Shown here piece by piece: positions 31,843 through 39,488 of a stretch of 55,590 nt of DNA. The notes under the pieces are model-generated. The model searched no databases and was not told the origin of the DNA. It was given only the letters and a program-made list of their open reading frames with translations. The stretch's first letter is position 1, and each line of letters begins with the position of its first letter. The DNA comes from Caldilineales bacterium (lineage in GTDB: Bacteria; Chloroflexota; Anaerolineae; Caldilineales; Caldilineaceae): contig JAAXGZ010000017.1 of the NCBI GenBank assembly GCA_012271135.1, forward strand, positions 1 to 55,590, read 5' to 3'. The translations under genes were made by a program, and so were the position numbers.

Positions 31843-32075
31843 TCAACCACGCAACATGAACTCTTCGACTGCTGCGACCGTGGGCATCAGGCTGCCCGCG
31901 CCCATGGCGTTGATCAGCCTACCCACCTCGAGGAGGGTCAGGCCTCGCAACAGGTCGGTGATCAAGCCTGTGGCAAAGGTCCTCCCGGCCTCAATCGTGT
32001 TCATCGTCTTGGAAGCCGACGCAGGCAAACTCCCCTTCGGCGGTCACGATGGGGCATTCGTGGGAGATGTCCTCA
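31843..32075 (-). pseudogene. Fragment of a PfkB-family sugar kinase
   Basis: On the minus strand one frame reads ECPIVTAEGEFACVGFQ and, after a frameshift near 32020, another reads TIEAGRTFATGLITDLLRGL then LLEVGRLINAMGAGSLMP and ends at a stop at 31843. This fits the C-terminus of ribokinase/PfkB kinases, whose catalytic motif is GAGDTF; here it is EAGRTF, so the catalytic Asp is lost as well. The N-terminal two-thirds of the gene are missing. A relic next to a dead transposon, with no function expected. Confidence 0.6.
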
Positions 32076-32316
32076 CCGTGGTCCTGGTTCTTTCCACGAG
32101 CTGACTTCCCGGCAGAGCGTGAACAACGCTATTCTGCCGTCGTTCAGCCGCGCGCGGGTGCTACAGACGGCATGGGCATCCACGTCCAGCGCAACCCCGT
32201 CAACACAGTAAACCCAATCCTTTTCTTTTTGACGCGGCCCTGAACCGCGGAATAGCGGTGCACATGGCTGCGGGATCGGCACAGGTGGTTGTGCCACCGA
32301 CCATACCGACACGTCT
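32076..32316. other. Non-coding stretch downstream of the M23 peptidase gene
   Basis: No recognisable coding sequence, repeat or clear terminator; an open frame here shows no protein similarity that I can see. Confidence 0.35.
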
Positions 32317-33651
32317 CTATTCCGGTGTTTCCGGCGGGAGTAGGGAACCGTACAGGAATTGCTGCGGGTTGACGGGAACACCGTGGATGCGCACCTCCCA
32401 GTGCAGGTGCGATCCGGTGCTGATTCCCGAATTTCCAACCAGCCCCACCAGGTCGCCGGTTTCGACGAAGTCCCCTTCCTCCACCGAGATCTCGCTCAGG
32501 TGCCAGTAGCCGGACAAGACACCTTGGCCATGGTCAAGGACAACCGCAAGACCCTTGGTGACGAGGTTCTCGGCCAAGGCGACGGTTCCCGGCAAGGGGG
32601 CGGTGACTTGCTCGCCGATAGGGGCTGCAAAGTCCAGGCCTGTGTGAAAGGTCGCGTGTATGGGCACGGGGGAGCGGTATTCGCGGCGGGAGCCAAAGAC
32701 GGATGTGGTCGGGTGTCCCTCCGGGATGGGACGTTGCCAAGGTTCATTGGACCACTGGCGGGGCAGGTTGCTTCGGTTCCAGGTGGCTGTCAAGAGATTG
32801 GTCTCTTCCTGCAGGGCCTCCACCGACAGCTGGGCCGCAACCATTCCGTCCACGACAATAATCTCTTGTCGCCAGGGGCCTGGCTGAAACACTTCAAGCC
32901 GGAGCTCCTCGGCCACCCGGACATCGGCCTGCGACAGGTAGGAGACCGTTACCGTTGCCGGACCCGACTCGGTCAGGGGATCGATGGGGATCGGGCTGTA
33001 GTGGAATTGTTGGTGAGCTTTGGTCTGCGGATGCGGCACCTGGGTCAGGTGGAGCATTGTGCCGCCCAAATGGGCGGAGGGTTGTATGTCGGGATTGGAC
33101 GAGAGCAAAAGGTATCCGGTTTGACCCGCGCCAATGTAAGGGCTGAGGTACTCCACCGTGACTTGCCCCAAGGCATGGGTTTTGCGCGGATCGGCCAGGT
33201 TGGGCAGAAACATCGGCTGTCCGGGGAACAGGCGCTGGTCCTGCACGATGCTGTTGGCTGCGGACAGCCAGTCGACCGGAATGCCGTGGGCCTCAGCCAA
33301 CATCGCCGGGGTCTGCCCGGGAAAGGCAGGTTTGATGGTCATCGGCACAAAGGTGTCGACAATCGCTGCGGCTCCCGGCAGCGGCACGATCAACAGGTGT
33401 TGACCCGACAGAACGGTTGTCGGTGACAGGCCGTTGATGTGGGCCACGAGCGTTGCCGGAACATTGTGATGGTTGGCGATTTCGCCCACAGGGCGGTCCT
33501 CGCCCGGCACGAGCAGCCAGTGTTCGCTGTTGTGGGCATGGGTTTGGGGGGCAAGCCCGGGCAAGAGCCAGGCCAGCAGGAGAACGGTCAGCAGGGCGGC
33601 CGCGACCGATTTGGCAGGAAGGGACGTTCGAACAAACATGGCACCAGGCAT
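32317..33651 (-). CDS. Secreted M23 (LytM-like) peptidase with LysM-like N-terminal region
   Basis: About 444 residues. An N-terminal membrane/signal segment (SVAAALLTVLLLAWLLPGL) is followed by a LysM-like stretch (EIANHHNVPATLVAHINGLSPT... LSGQHLLIVPLP) that would bind glycan chains, a second similar stretch (LAEAHGIPVDWLSAANSI), a linker, and the C-terminal M23 zinc endopeptidase domain. Its ligand motifs are HTGLDFAAP (H-x3-D), GYWHLS and HLHWEVR (HxH). It would cut peptidoglycan cross-bridges or act as a scaffold outside the membrane. Three starts are possible (33720, 33651, 33639) and none has a good ribosome binding site; 33651 is a compromise. It is the last gene of tilS-nudix-hpt-M23, only a few nt to about 70 nt after hpt. 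Confidence 0.88.
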   Translation of the reverse strand: MPGAMFVRTSLPAKSVAAALLTVLLLAWLLPGLAPQTHAHNSEHWLLVPGEDRPVGEIANHHNVPATLVAHINGLSPTTVLSGQHLLIVPLPGAAAIVDTFVPMTIKPAFPGQTPAMLAEAHGIPVDWLSAANSIVQDQRLFPGQPMFLPNLADPRKTHALGQVTVEYLSPYIGAGQTGYLLLSSNPDIQPSAHLGGTMLHLTQVPHPQTKAHQQFHYSPIPIDPLTESGPATVTVSYLSQADVRVAEELRLEVFQPGPWRQEIIVVDGMVAAQLSVEALQEETNLLTATWNRSNLPRQWSNEPWQRPIPEGHPTTSVFGSRREYRSPVPIHATFHTGLDFAAPIGEQVTAPLPGTVALAENLVTKGLAVVLDHGQGVLSGYWHLSEISVEEGDFVETGDLVGLVGNSGISTGSHLHWEVRIHGVPVNPQQFLYGSLLPPETPE

Positions 33652-33722
33652 GGTCCGGTGATGGCGGCAATCGGACGGACGGACGGTGTCTCCCGCCGCG
33701 GTTGTCGACATCGACTGCAATG

Positions 33723-34268
33723 CTATTGGGGCAGGTAGCCTATCCAGGGAAGATTGCGGTATTTCTGTCGATAGTCCAGACCGTAGCCGATGACAAAGAG
33801 GTCCGGAATCTCAAAGCCAAACCAATCCACTGGCCAGTTTGCCTGGTTTGGCAGGCGCTTGTAGAGCATGGAGATGTAACGAACCGAGGTCGGGTTCATG
33901 GTGTCCAGGCGAGCCGCAATCTGGCGCAGGGTTTGGCCGGTGTCCACGATGTCTTCGACAACCAGCAGTTCCTTGCCCTCCAGGTCCAGGTCGGGACGCA
34001 TGTAGATTTCCACCGTGTTGCCTGGCAGTAGATTGTTGCCGTAGCTGCTGGCGGACAGGAACTCGACCTCCGGATAGATTGTCATGTATCTCAGCAGGTC
34101 CACGGCAAACACGAGGCTGCCGCGCAAGACCACCACCAGCACCAGCTCCTTGTCGCCGAAATACTCGGAGAGCTCCTCCGCCATGGACTTGACCCGATCC
34201 TGGATTTGCTTGGCGGAAAACAGGGGTTCAATCCTGTCCAGGAACTCCAGATCGGTGCTGGGGGGCAT
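33723..34268 (-). CDS. hpt: Hypoxanthine phosphoribosyltransferase
   Basis: 181 residues, the normal size. It transfers phosphoribose from PRPP to hypoxanthine/guanine in purine salvage. The PRPP-binding motif is LLVVEDIVDTGQTL (about residues 103-116), with the flexible-loop SASSYGN and the C-terminal PDLFVIGYGLDYRQKYRNLPWIGYL, which fits the base-binding hood of HPRTs. Start at the ATG at 34268, where similarity begins. It is downstream of tilS and a Nudix gene on the minus strand. tilS and hpt are neighbours in many bacteria, usually followed by ftsH, which is absent here. Confidence 0.95.
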   Translation of the reverse strand: MPPSTDLEFLDRIEPLFSAKQIQDRVKSMAEELSEYFGDKELVLVVVLRGSLVFAVDLLRYMTIYPEVEFLSASSYGNNLLPGNTVEIYMRPDLDLEGKELLVVEDIVDTGQTLRQIAARLDTMNPTSVRYISMLYKRLPNQANWPVDWFGFEIPDLFVIGYGLDYRQKYRNLPWIGYLPQ

Positions 34269-34382
34269 CGGTGCTTGGGCTTCAACGTCATTGCCGGGAC
34301 GGAGACAACAGGCCCCGGCCGGATCAATCCGGCCGCAGGGACTCCTCCCCATTCTAGGACTTGGCCTGGCCGATTCAGGATT

Positions 34383-35030
34383 TTACCCCGCCTCCGCCTC
34401 CGTCCGCCGGATCACCTCGAGCAGTTCCGCCAGCATCATGGCAGTGGCGCCCCAGATACGGTGCTCGCCAACATGGAAAAAAGGCACGTCGACGTCAAGG
34501 TTCCCGATGTTCCAAATCTCCCGTTTGCGGCGTGCGGGATCAAATAGCAGGGCCAACGGACATTCCAATATGGCCTTGACCTCGGTCGGATCCGGGCGAA
34601 ACGTCGGCACGGTCGACATCAGACCCACACTGGGGGTGACCAAGTAGTGGCTGTTGGGGATGTAGACCGGGGTCAGTTGGCCCAGAACCCGGATGCACGA
34701 GCCGGGAACTCCGATTTCCTCTCCGGTCTCCCTCACGGCGGTGGCCGCAAGGTCCGGATCACCGACTTCCCGCTGGCCGCCGGGCAGGGCGATTTGCCCG
34801 CTGTGCGGCCCGTCGTACCTGGGTCGTTCGATGAACGGCAGGTACATATGGCCATCCTTGGCATAGAACAGGAACAGCACGCCGGCCTGGCGCAGGGGCC
34901 TCCGCTGGCGGTCCGGGTTGTTGCGCCGGGGATTGGGAGCCATGGTCTGCTGCACGGGTTGACCCGGCAACGGCTGTTGCAGGCCCGACTTGAGTCGGGT
35001 CGACAAGGTGCGGAGATCGGGAAGCAACAA
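34383..35030 (-). CDS. Nudix hydrolase, CoA pyrophosphatase-like
   Basis: 215 residues of the NudL/YeaB-like group, which cleaves CoA or nucleoside diphosphate derivatives. The Nudix box is GGQREVGDPDLAATAVRETGEEIG, with REtgEE carrying the metal-binding glutamates; upstream HSGQIALPGG is the group's lead-in. The C-terminus (FHVGEHRIWGATAMMLAELLEVIRR) is typical of CoA pyrophosphatases. The start is a TTG at 35030, 19 nt after the tilS stop, preceded by GGACGACGAG. Co-transcription with tilS and hpt is likely. Confidence 0.88.
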   Translation of the reverse strand: MLLPDLRTLSTRLKSGLQQPLPGQPVQQTMAPNPRRNNPDRQRRPLRQAGVLFLFYAKDGHMYLPFIERPRYDGPHSGQIALPGGQREVGDPDLAATAVRETGEEIGVPGSCIRVLGQLTPVYIPNSHYLVTPSVGLMSTVPTFRPDPTEVKAILECPLALLFDPARRKREIWNIGNLDVDVPFFHVGEHRIWGATAMMLAELLEVIRRTEAEAG

Positions 35031-35049
35031 CTCGTCGTCCTATGGGGTC

Positions 35050-36627
35050 CTATGGGCATGGGTGCCAGCGCAACCGGAGCACCGGCCGACCCGGTTCACG
35101 CACGGCGTAGGCTGCGGCGTGGCGCAGTCCGCAGACCCAGACCGGATCGCCACCTTCCGTGTACACGACAGGCCAGTTGGACCGCAGTGAAACATGAATT
35201 CGGTCGTCCCGCAGGATGTGGCGGATTTGCTTTCGGCCCACAGGCATGCCGATGGGTTGCAACCTTAGCTGCGGAATGGCCGGCTCCAAGCGGATGCTGT
35301 TGCCGTGGGCCTCCAGGCTTGGCAGATCCAAGTAGATATTCCATGGGTAGGGATCGTCGCGCATTTGGGATATTGACGGAGGACGTTCGCAACGCCTAGC
35401 CGCAAGTGTCCAACCCGGCAGCCGAAGGTCCGCCCCGGCCAGCGGTATGGGAGCATGGCGCCAACCTGGCGGCAGGCGTGGGACGTTGACCGGGAAGGGC
35501 ATGGTGCCGCGTCTGTGAAGCGAGAGCAGATCCTTGTCGGTTGGCAGGTCGAACACCCGCGCCGGGGGACGATGCCACACGGACCAGCACAGGTCTCCGA
35601 ACCACGGCCTCGGCCCGCGGGAGCCGTCGGCGGTCTTCAGTTGTCGACACAACTCGTCCAAGCGGGAAGCGGAGAGGTACCGGTTGCGGTGCAGGCGGGC
35701 GGCAGCCTGTGCCAGCATGCCGCGCTGCTGCCATTGCGGGGCATTCCGCAGAGGTAAGAGGCGCATGATCACCGATTGGTTGGCACGCGGCACATCCGGC
35801 TGTGGCAGGGACAGTTCGGACCGAGCCAGGTTGTCCGCGTGGATCCGTTCCAGGGCTTGGACGTCCGGACGCCACAACCCCATTTGGTTCGCCAGGAACC
35901 CCACCGTGTCGGTGCGCAAGGCAGCCAACTGGGGCACCAGACGGTGCCGCACGCGATTGCGCAAATGGCTCTCGTCCAGGTTTGAACGATCCTCCACCCA
36001 TCTCTCGTTCCAGGCCTCCAGACTGGACCGGATGTCATCGGGTGTCCATGCCAACAGCGGCCGCCAGAGCAGGACTTCGACATCGGCTTGCCGGGTCGGC
36101 TGGAATTGGGCTGCCAGGGAACTCCACTCTTCCATGCCGCACAGGCCGGACAGGTGGGTGCCCCGGATCAGATTCATCAACAGCGTTTCCACTTGGTCGC
36201 CGGCATGGTGTCCGGTGGCGATCACTGCGGCCCGGCCGGGTTCGGCCAACCGAAGGGCGGTCTTGGCCAGCAGCCGGTAGCGGCCCTCCCGCCACCGGGC
36301 CTGCCGGTTGCGCACCGGCGTCCGGTCGGCGCCCGTCAGTTCCAACCCGTGGAATGGCAGATTCAGGCGTGTGGCCAGTGACTTGACCGACGCGGCATCG
36401 GCGGCGGAATCCTGCCGGTATCCGTGATCCACGTGACATACGTGGACGGCGCAGGCTGTATCCTGAAGGGCCCGGTGCAGCATGCGGAGCAGGAATGTGC
36501 TGTCCGCTCCGCCGCTCACCGCGGCCAATACCACGGCGGGGCTGCGATCCCCCTGGTCCGTCACGCTGCGGGCCATCGCATCCGCCAAGCAGTCGAGGCG
36601 GTCGTGCAGGGAAGCAGTTGGTGTCAT
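35050..36627 (-). CDS. tilS: tRNA(Ile)-lysidine synthetase
   Basis: 525 residues. It ligates lysine to C34 of the CAU-anticodon tRNA-Ile using ATP, which lets it read AUA. The PP-loop is AAVSGGADSTFLLRML (about residues 35-50), followed by HVDHGYRQDSAADA and the ATGHHAGDQVETLLMNLIRGTHLSGLCGM block, all diagnostic. The C-terminal TilS domain ends with GRKQIRHILRDDRIHVSLRSNWPVVY. The middle (about 220-420) is longer than in many homologues. The ATG at 36627 is chosen because similarity starts there; the ORF extends to 36693. It is the first gene of the leftward operon, divergent from mreB. Confidence 0.95.
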   Translation of the reverse strand: MTPTASLHDRLDCLADAMARSVTDQGDRSPAVVLAAVSGGADSTFLLRMLHRALQDTACAVHVCHVDHGYRQDSAADAASVKSLATRLNLPFHGLELTGADRTPVRNRQARWREGRYRLLAKTALRLAEPGRAAVIATGHHAGDQVETLLMNLIRGTHLSGLCGMEEWSSLAAQFQPTRQADVEVLLWRPLLAWTPDDIRSSLEAWNERWVEDRSNLDESHLRNRVRHRLVPQLAALRTDTVGFLANQMGLWRPDVQALERIHADNLARSELSLPQPDVPRANQSVIMRLLPLRNAPQWQQRGMLAQAAARLHRNRYLSASRLDELCRQLKTADGSRGPRPWFGDLCWSVWHRPPARVFDLPTDKDLLSLHRRGTMPFPVNVPRLPPGWRHAPIPLAGADLRLPGWTLAARRCERPPSISQMRDDPYPWNIYLDLPSLEAHGNSIRLEPAIPQLRLQPIGMPVGRKQIRHILRDDRIHVSLRSNWPVVYTEGGDPVWVCGLRHAAAYAVREPGRPVLRLRWHPCP

Positions 36628-36931
36628 GGCTTGGCCGGCCCGTCGGTGCCGGGCTGTGTCCGGAACAGCAGAGCATATGGTGCTCCGATCCACCGCGGTG
36701 CACGGCGTCGTGTGCAGAAGGCTGGCGATTTTGTAGAATCAAGAGTGCCAAGTCCTGGTCCGCCTGCCTGGGAGGCTCGGTGTCCGATCCGGTTGTGTTC
36801 GTTGGAAGCGGCATCAACGCAGTTGGTGTCGGGCGGCACGAGGGCCAGGGGCGGCGCACGCCGCGCCTTGGTTCCCACCCCGACCGCCACTACGTCACAG
36901 CCATTCCACCGCAGCATAGGGAGACCGTTGG
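36628..36931. other. Divergent intergenic region tilS / mreB
   Basis: No gene. On the plus strand TAGAAT near 36734 is a possible -10 without a clear -35. AGGGAG at 36917-36922 is the mreB ribosome binding site, 9 nt before the GTG start. Confidence 0.4.
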
Positions 36932-37999
36932 GTGTTCAACCCAATCGACTGGTTCCTGGGCCTATTCTCGTTTGACATAGGCATCGATCTCGGAACAGCG
37001 AACACGCTGGTCCATGTCATTCGCGAAGGGATCGTAATCGAGGAGCCATCCGTGGTGGCAATTGACCGATCCGGTCATCGCCGCAACCGGGTGCGTGCCA
37101 TCGGGCGCGAGGCGCGCGAGATGGTGGGGCGCACACCTGCCCACATCATGGCGGTGCGGCCGTTGCAGGACGGGGTCATCTCGGACTTCGATGTCACGGA
37201 GAAGATGATCCACCACTTCATCGGCAAGGTGCACGGTAATCGCATCCTCGGCGGTGCCAGACCCAGGGTGGTCATCGGAATTCCCTCCGGCGTCACGGAG
37301 GTGGAGACGCGGGCCGTCAGGGAGGCCGTGTTGCGCGCGGGGGCCAGGGAAGTGCAACTGGTGGAGGAGCCGTTGGCGGCGGCCATCGGCGCCGGCCTGC
37401 CGGTGGCCGAGTCGATCGGATCCATGATTGTGGACATCGGGGGTGGCACCACCGAGGTCGCGGTAATCTCCTTGGGCGGCATCGTCGTCTCCCGGTCCAT
37501 CCGAGTGGCCGGCGATGAAATGAACGAGGACATCATCAACTTCGCCCGGCAGAAGTACAACCTGTTGATTGGTGAACGGATGGCGGAGCGTTGCAAGGTG
37601 GAGATCGGATCCGCGTATCCCATGGAACAGGAGCGGACGGTGTTCCTGCGCGGCCGCAATCTGATCACGGGCCTGCCGGAAGCGACGGAGGTCAGCTCCA
37701 TCGAGGTCAGAGAGGCGCTGTCCGGGTCGCTGGAGGTCATTGTGGAGGCAGTGCGCGGAACCCTGGACGAAACTCCGCCCGAACTGATGGCCGACCTGAT
37801 GGAGTACGGAATCGTGCTGGCCGGCGGGGGTGCGCTGCTGCAGGGACTGGCCCAGCGCATCCAGGACGAGTCGCACATCAATGTCTACGTGGCTGAGAAT
37901 CCGCTTACCTCGGTGGCCGTGGGGACCGGCATGGTCCTGGAACGGCCGGACTACTACCGGGATACCCTGACCGGGGGCCAGCGGCGAGGTTTGCGCTGA
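36932..37999 (+). CDS. mreB: Rod-shape-determining actin homologue MreB
   Basis: 355 residues. Actin-like ATPase that forms membrane-bound filaments and steers lateral wall synthesis. Phosphate-1 motif DIGIDLGTANTLV (about 14-26), phosphate-2 VDIGGGTTEVAVISLGGIV, and the adenosine motif VLAGGGALLQGL are all intact. An N-terminal amphipathic stretch (MFNPIDWFLGLFSF) probably binds the membrane. GTG start fixed by AGGGAG. First gene of mreB-mreC-mreD-mrdA-rodA, so the organism should grow as a rod or filament. Confidence 0.97.
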   Translation: MFNPIDWFLGLFSFDIGIDLGTANTLVHVIREGIVIEEPSVVAIDRSGHRRNRVRAIGREAREMVGRTPAHIMAVRPLQDGVISDFDVTEKMIHHFIGKVHGNRILGGARPRVVIGIPSGVTEVETRAVREAVLRAGAREVQLVEEPLAAAIGAGLPVAESIGSMIVDIGGGTTEVAVISLGGIVVSRSIRVAGDEMNEDIINFARQKYNLLIGERMAERCKVEIGSAYPMEQERTVFLRGRNLITGLPEATEVSSIEVREALSGSLEVIVEAVRGTLDETPPELMADLMEYGIVLAGGGALLQGLAQRIQDESHINVYVAENPLTSVAVGTGMVLERPDYYRDTLTGGQRRGLR

Positions 38000-38048
38000 C
38001 CGTCCGGGTTTTTGTTTGGCCCATGCATGTGTGGCAGGCCGCCTGACG

Positions 38049-38939
38049 ATGCGAGACACGACGCGCCCGGGGATTTTCGGCGACCTGGGAGTGCGACTGC
38101 TGATCCTGGTGCTGGCTTCGCTTCTGCTGTTCGCCATGCAGCGGTCAGGTCAGTTTCAGGGCATCCGCGCGGTGTTGACGCGGGTTGCGTCACCAGTGCA
38201 GTGGCGGATGATGGTGGAGACCAGCCGCTTCGCAGACTCGCTGGGCGCAGCGCGGCGGAACCGGACCGCACTCGCCGAAGCGGGGGCCCTGTCGGCCGCC
38301 AATGAGATCCTGTCCGCCGAGAACGCCGTTCTCCGGGAGGCGCTGGTGGAGAATGAGCGTCTGCGCGAACAACTGGCGTACGGCACGGCGAATCCCCGGT
38401 TCACCTTCCAGGGAGCGCATGTCATAGGGCGGGTGCTCGGGTTCGCTCCGCAGGATTCGCAGGAGAGCCTGATCATCGATGCCGGCCACAACCGGGGACT
38501 GGCCGTTGGTATGCCGGTCATTACGCCGGTGGGACTGGTGGGGCGCGTGAGCACCGTAACCGATCGCACGGCCCGGGTCCTGTTGTTGTTGGACCAGAGG
38601 AGTTCGGTCAGCGCCCTGCTGCAAAACAGTCGGGTAAGCGGACAGATCGAGGGGGTGGCCGGCGGAGGCCTGGAAATGGTCTTCATTACGGCCGCCGATC
38701 CCATTGCCCCGGGCGAATTGGCCGTAACCTCCCGCTTGGGCGGGACGCTGCCCCAAGGCATTCCAATCGGAGTTGTCCGGGAGCTTGTGCCGGCCAGCGG
38801 AACCTCTGCGGTGCGTGCGGCCATCGAACCGGCTGTCGACTTCCAACGGTTGGAGTCCGTGATGGTCCTGACCGGTTTCGAGTGGGAGGGAAGCGTCGCG
38901 AACGGAGGCTCCGGGGACAACGGTTCGGATCTGCCCTGA
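38049..38939 (+). CDS. mreC: Cell-shape protein MreC
   Basis: 296 residues, bitopic. One membrane helix (VRLLILVLASLLLFAM) lies near the N-terminus, then a coiled coil (about 65-110, ANEILSAENAVLREALVENERLREQ) for dimerisation, and the MreC beta-domain with IDAGHNRGLAVGMPVI, TPVGLVGRVSTVT and LLLDQRSSVSAL. It links MreB to the PBP2/RodA machinery in the periplasm. It starts at 38049 with a weak ribosome binding site, 49 nt after mreB. Confidence 0.95.
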   Translation: MRDTTRPGIFGDLGVRLLILVLASLLLFAMQRSGQFQGIRAVLTRVASPVQWRMMVETSRFADSLGAARRNRTALAEAGALSAANEILSAENAVLREALVENERLREQLAYGTANPRFTFQGAHVIGRVLGFAPQDSQESLIIDAGHNRGLAVGMPVITPVGLVGRVSTVTDRTARVLLLLDQRSSVSALLQNSRVSGQIEGVAGGGLEMVFITAADPIAPGELAVTSRLGGTLPQGIPIGVVRELVPASGTSAVRAAIEPAVDFQRLESVMVLTGFEWEGSVANGGSGDNGSDLP

Positions 38940-38957
38940 CCGGCCGGTAGACGCTGC

Positions 38958-39488
38958 ATGCAACAGCAACGCACGAATACTTTCCTGGTTCTGTTGGCTG
39001 TCCCGGTACTGGCCTTGCTGGTCATGCTGCAGGCTACGGTAGGCGCCCGCGTGGCCCTGTTTGGCATCAAGCCGAACCTGGTGCTTCTGGCCGTCCTGCT
39101 CTGGACCCTGCTGCGGGGTCGTCGGGAAGCCCTGCTTATCGCGTTCGCGGGGGGCTTCTGGCTGGATTTCCTGGCGCTCACCACCCTGGGAATTTCCAGT
39201 CTGGCCTTGGTCTTGTCCTCCTTCATCACCGGCATCGGCAGGCGCGCCGTGCAACCCACACAGGTACTGGTTCCCGTGGGGGTGGGCATCCTGGGTACCC
39301 TGATCTATGCCGCCGTGTACTGGGTGGGACAAGCCGTGACCGCCGGATCGCTGCGGACGCTGACCAGCCTGCCGGACTACTGGGGCATCCAGCCGCTGTA
39401 CCAGGTTGCGGCCATGCTTTTTCTGACGCCTTGGCTGTACGGGCGCCTGTCCCGCACACCGGATCTGGGATCCGAAGGCGGTGTTTAG
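38958..39488 (+). CDS. mreD: Cell-shape membrane protein MreD
   Basis: 176 residues, with about five or six hydrophobic spans (VLLAVPVLALLVML..., LVLLAVLLWTLL, ALLIAFAGGFWLDFLALTTLG, LGTLIYAAVYWVG, AAMLFLTPWLYG). The GGFWLDFLALTTLGI phrase is the typical MreD motif (G-x-x-x-D). It is 18 nt after mreC, and its stop overlaps the next start by 8 nt, so translation is coupled to mrdA. Confidence 0.93.
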   Translation: MQQQRTNTFLVLLAVPVLALLVMLQATVGARVALFGIKPNLVLLAVLLWTLLRGRREALLIAFAGGFWLDFLALTTLGISSLALVLSSFITGIGRRAVQPTQVLVPVGVGILGTLIYAAVYWVGQAVTAGSLRTLTSLPDYWGIQPLYQVAAMLFLTPWLYGRLSRTPDLGSEGGV

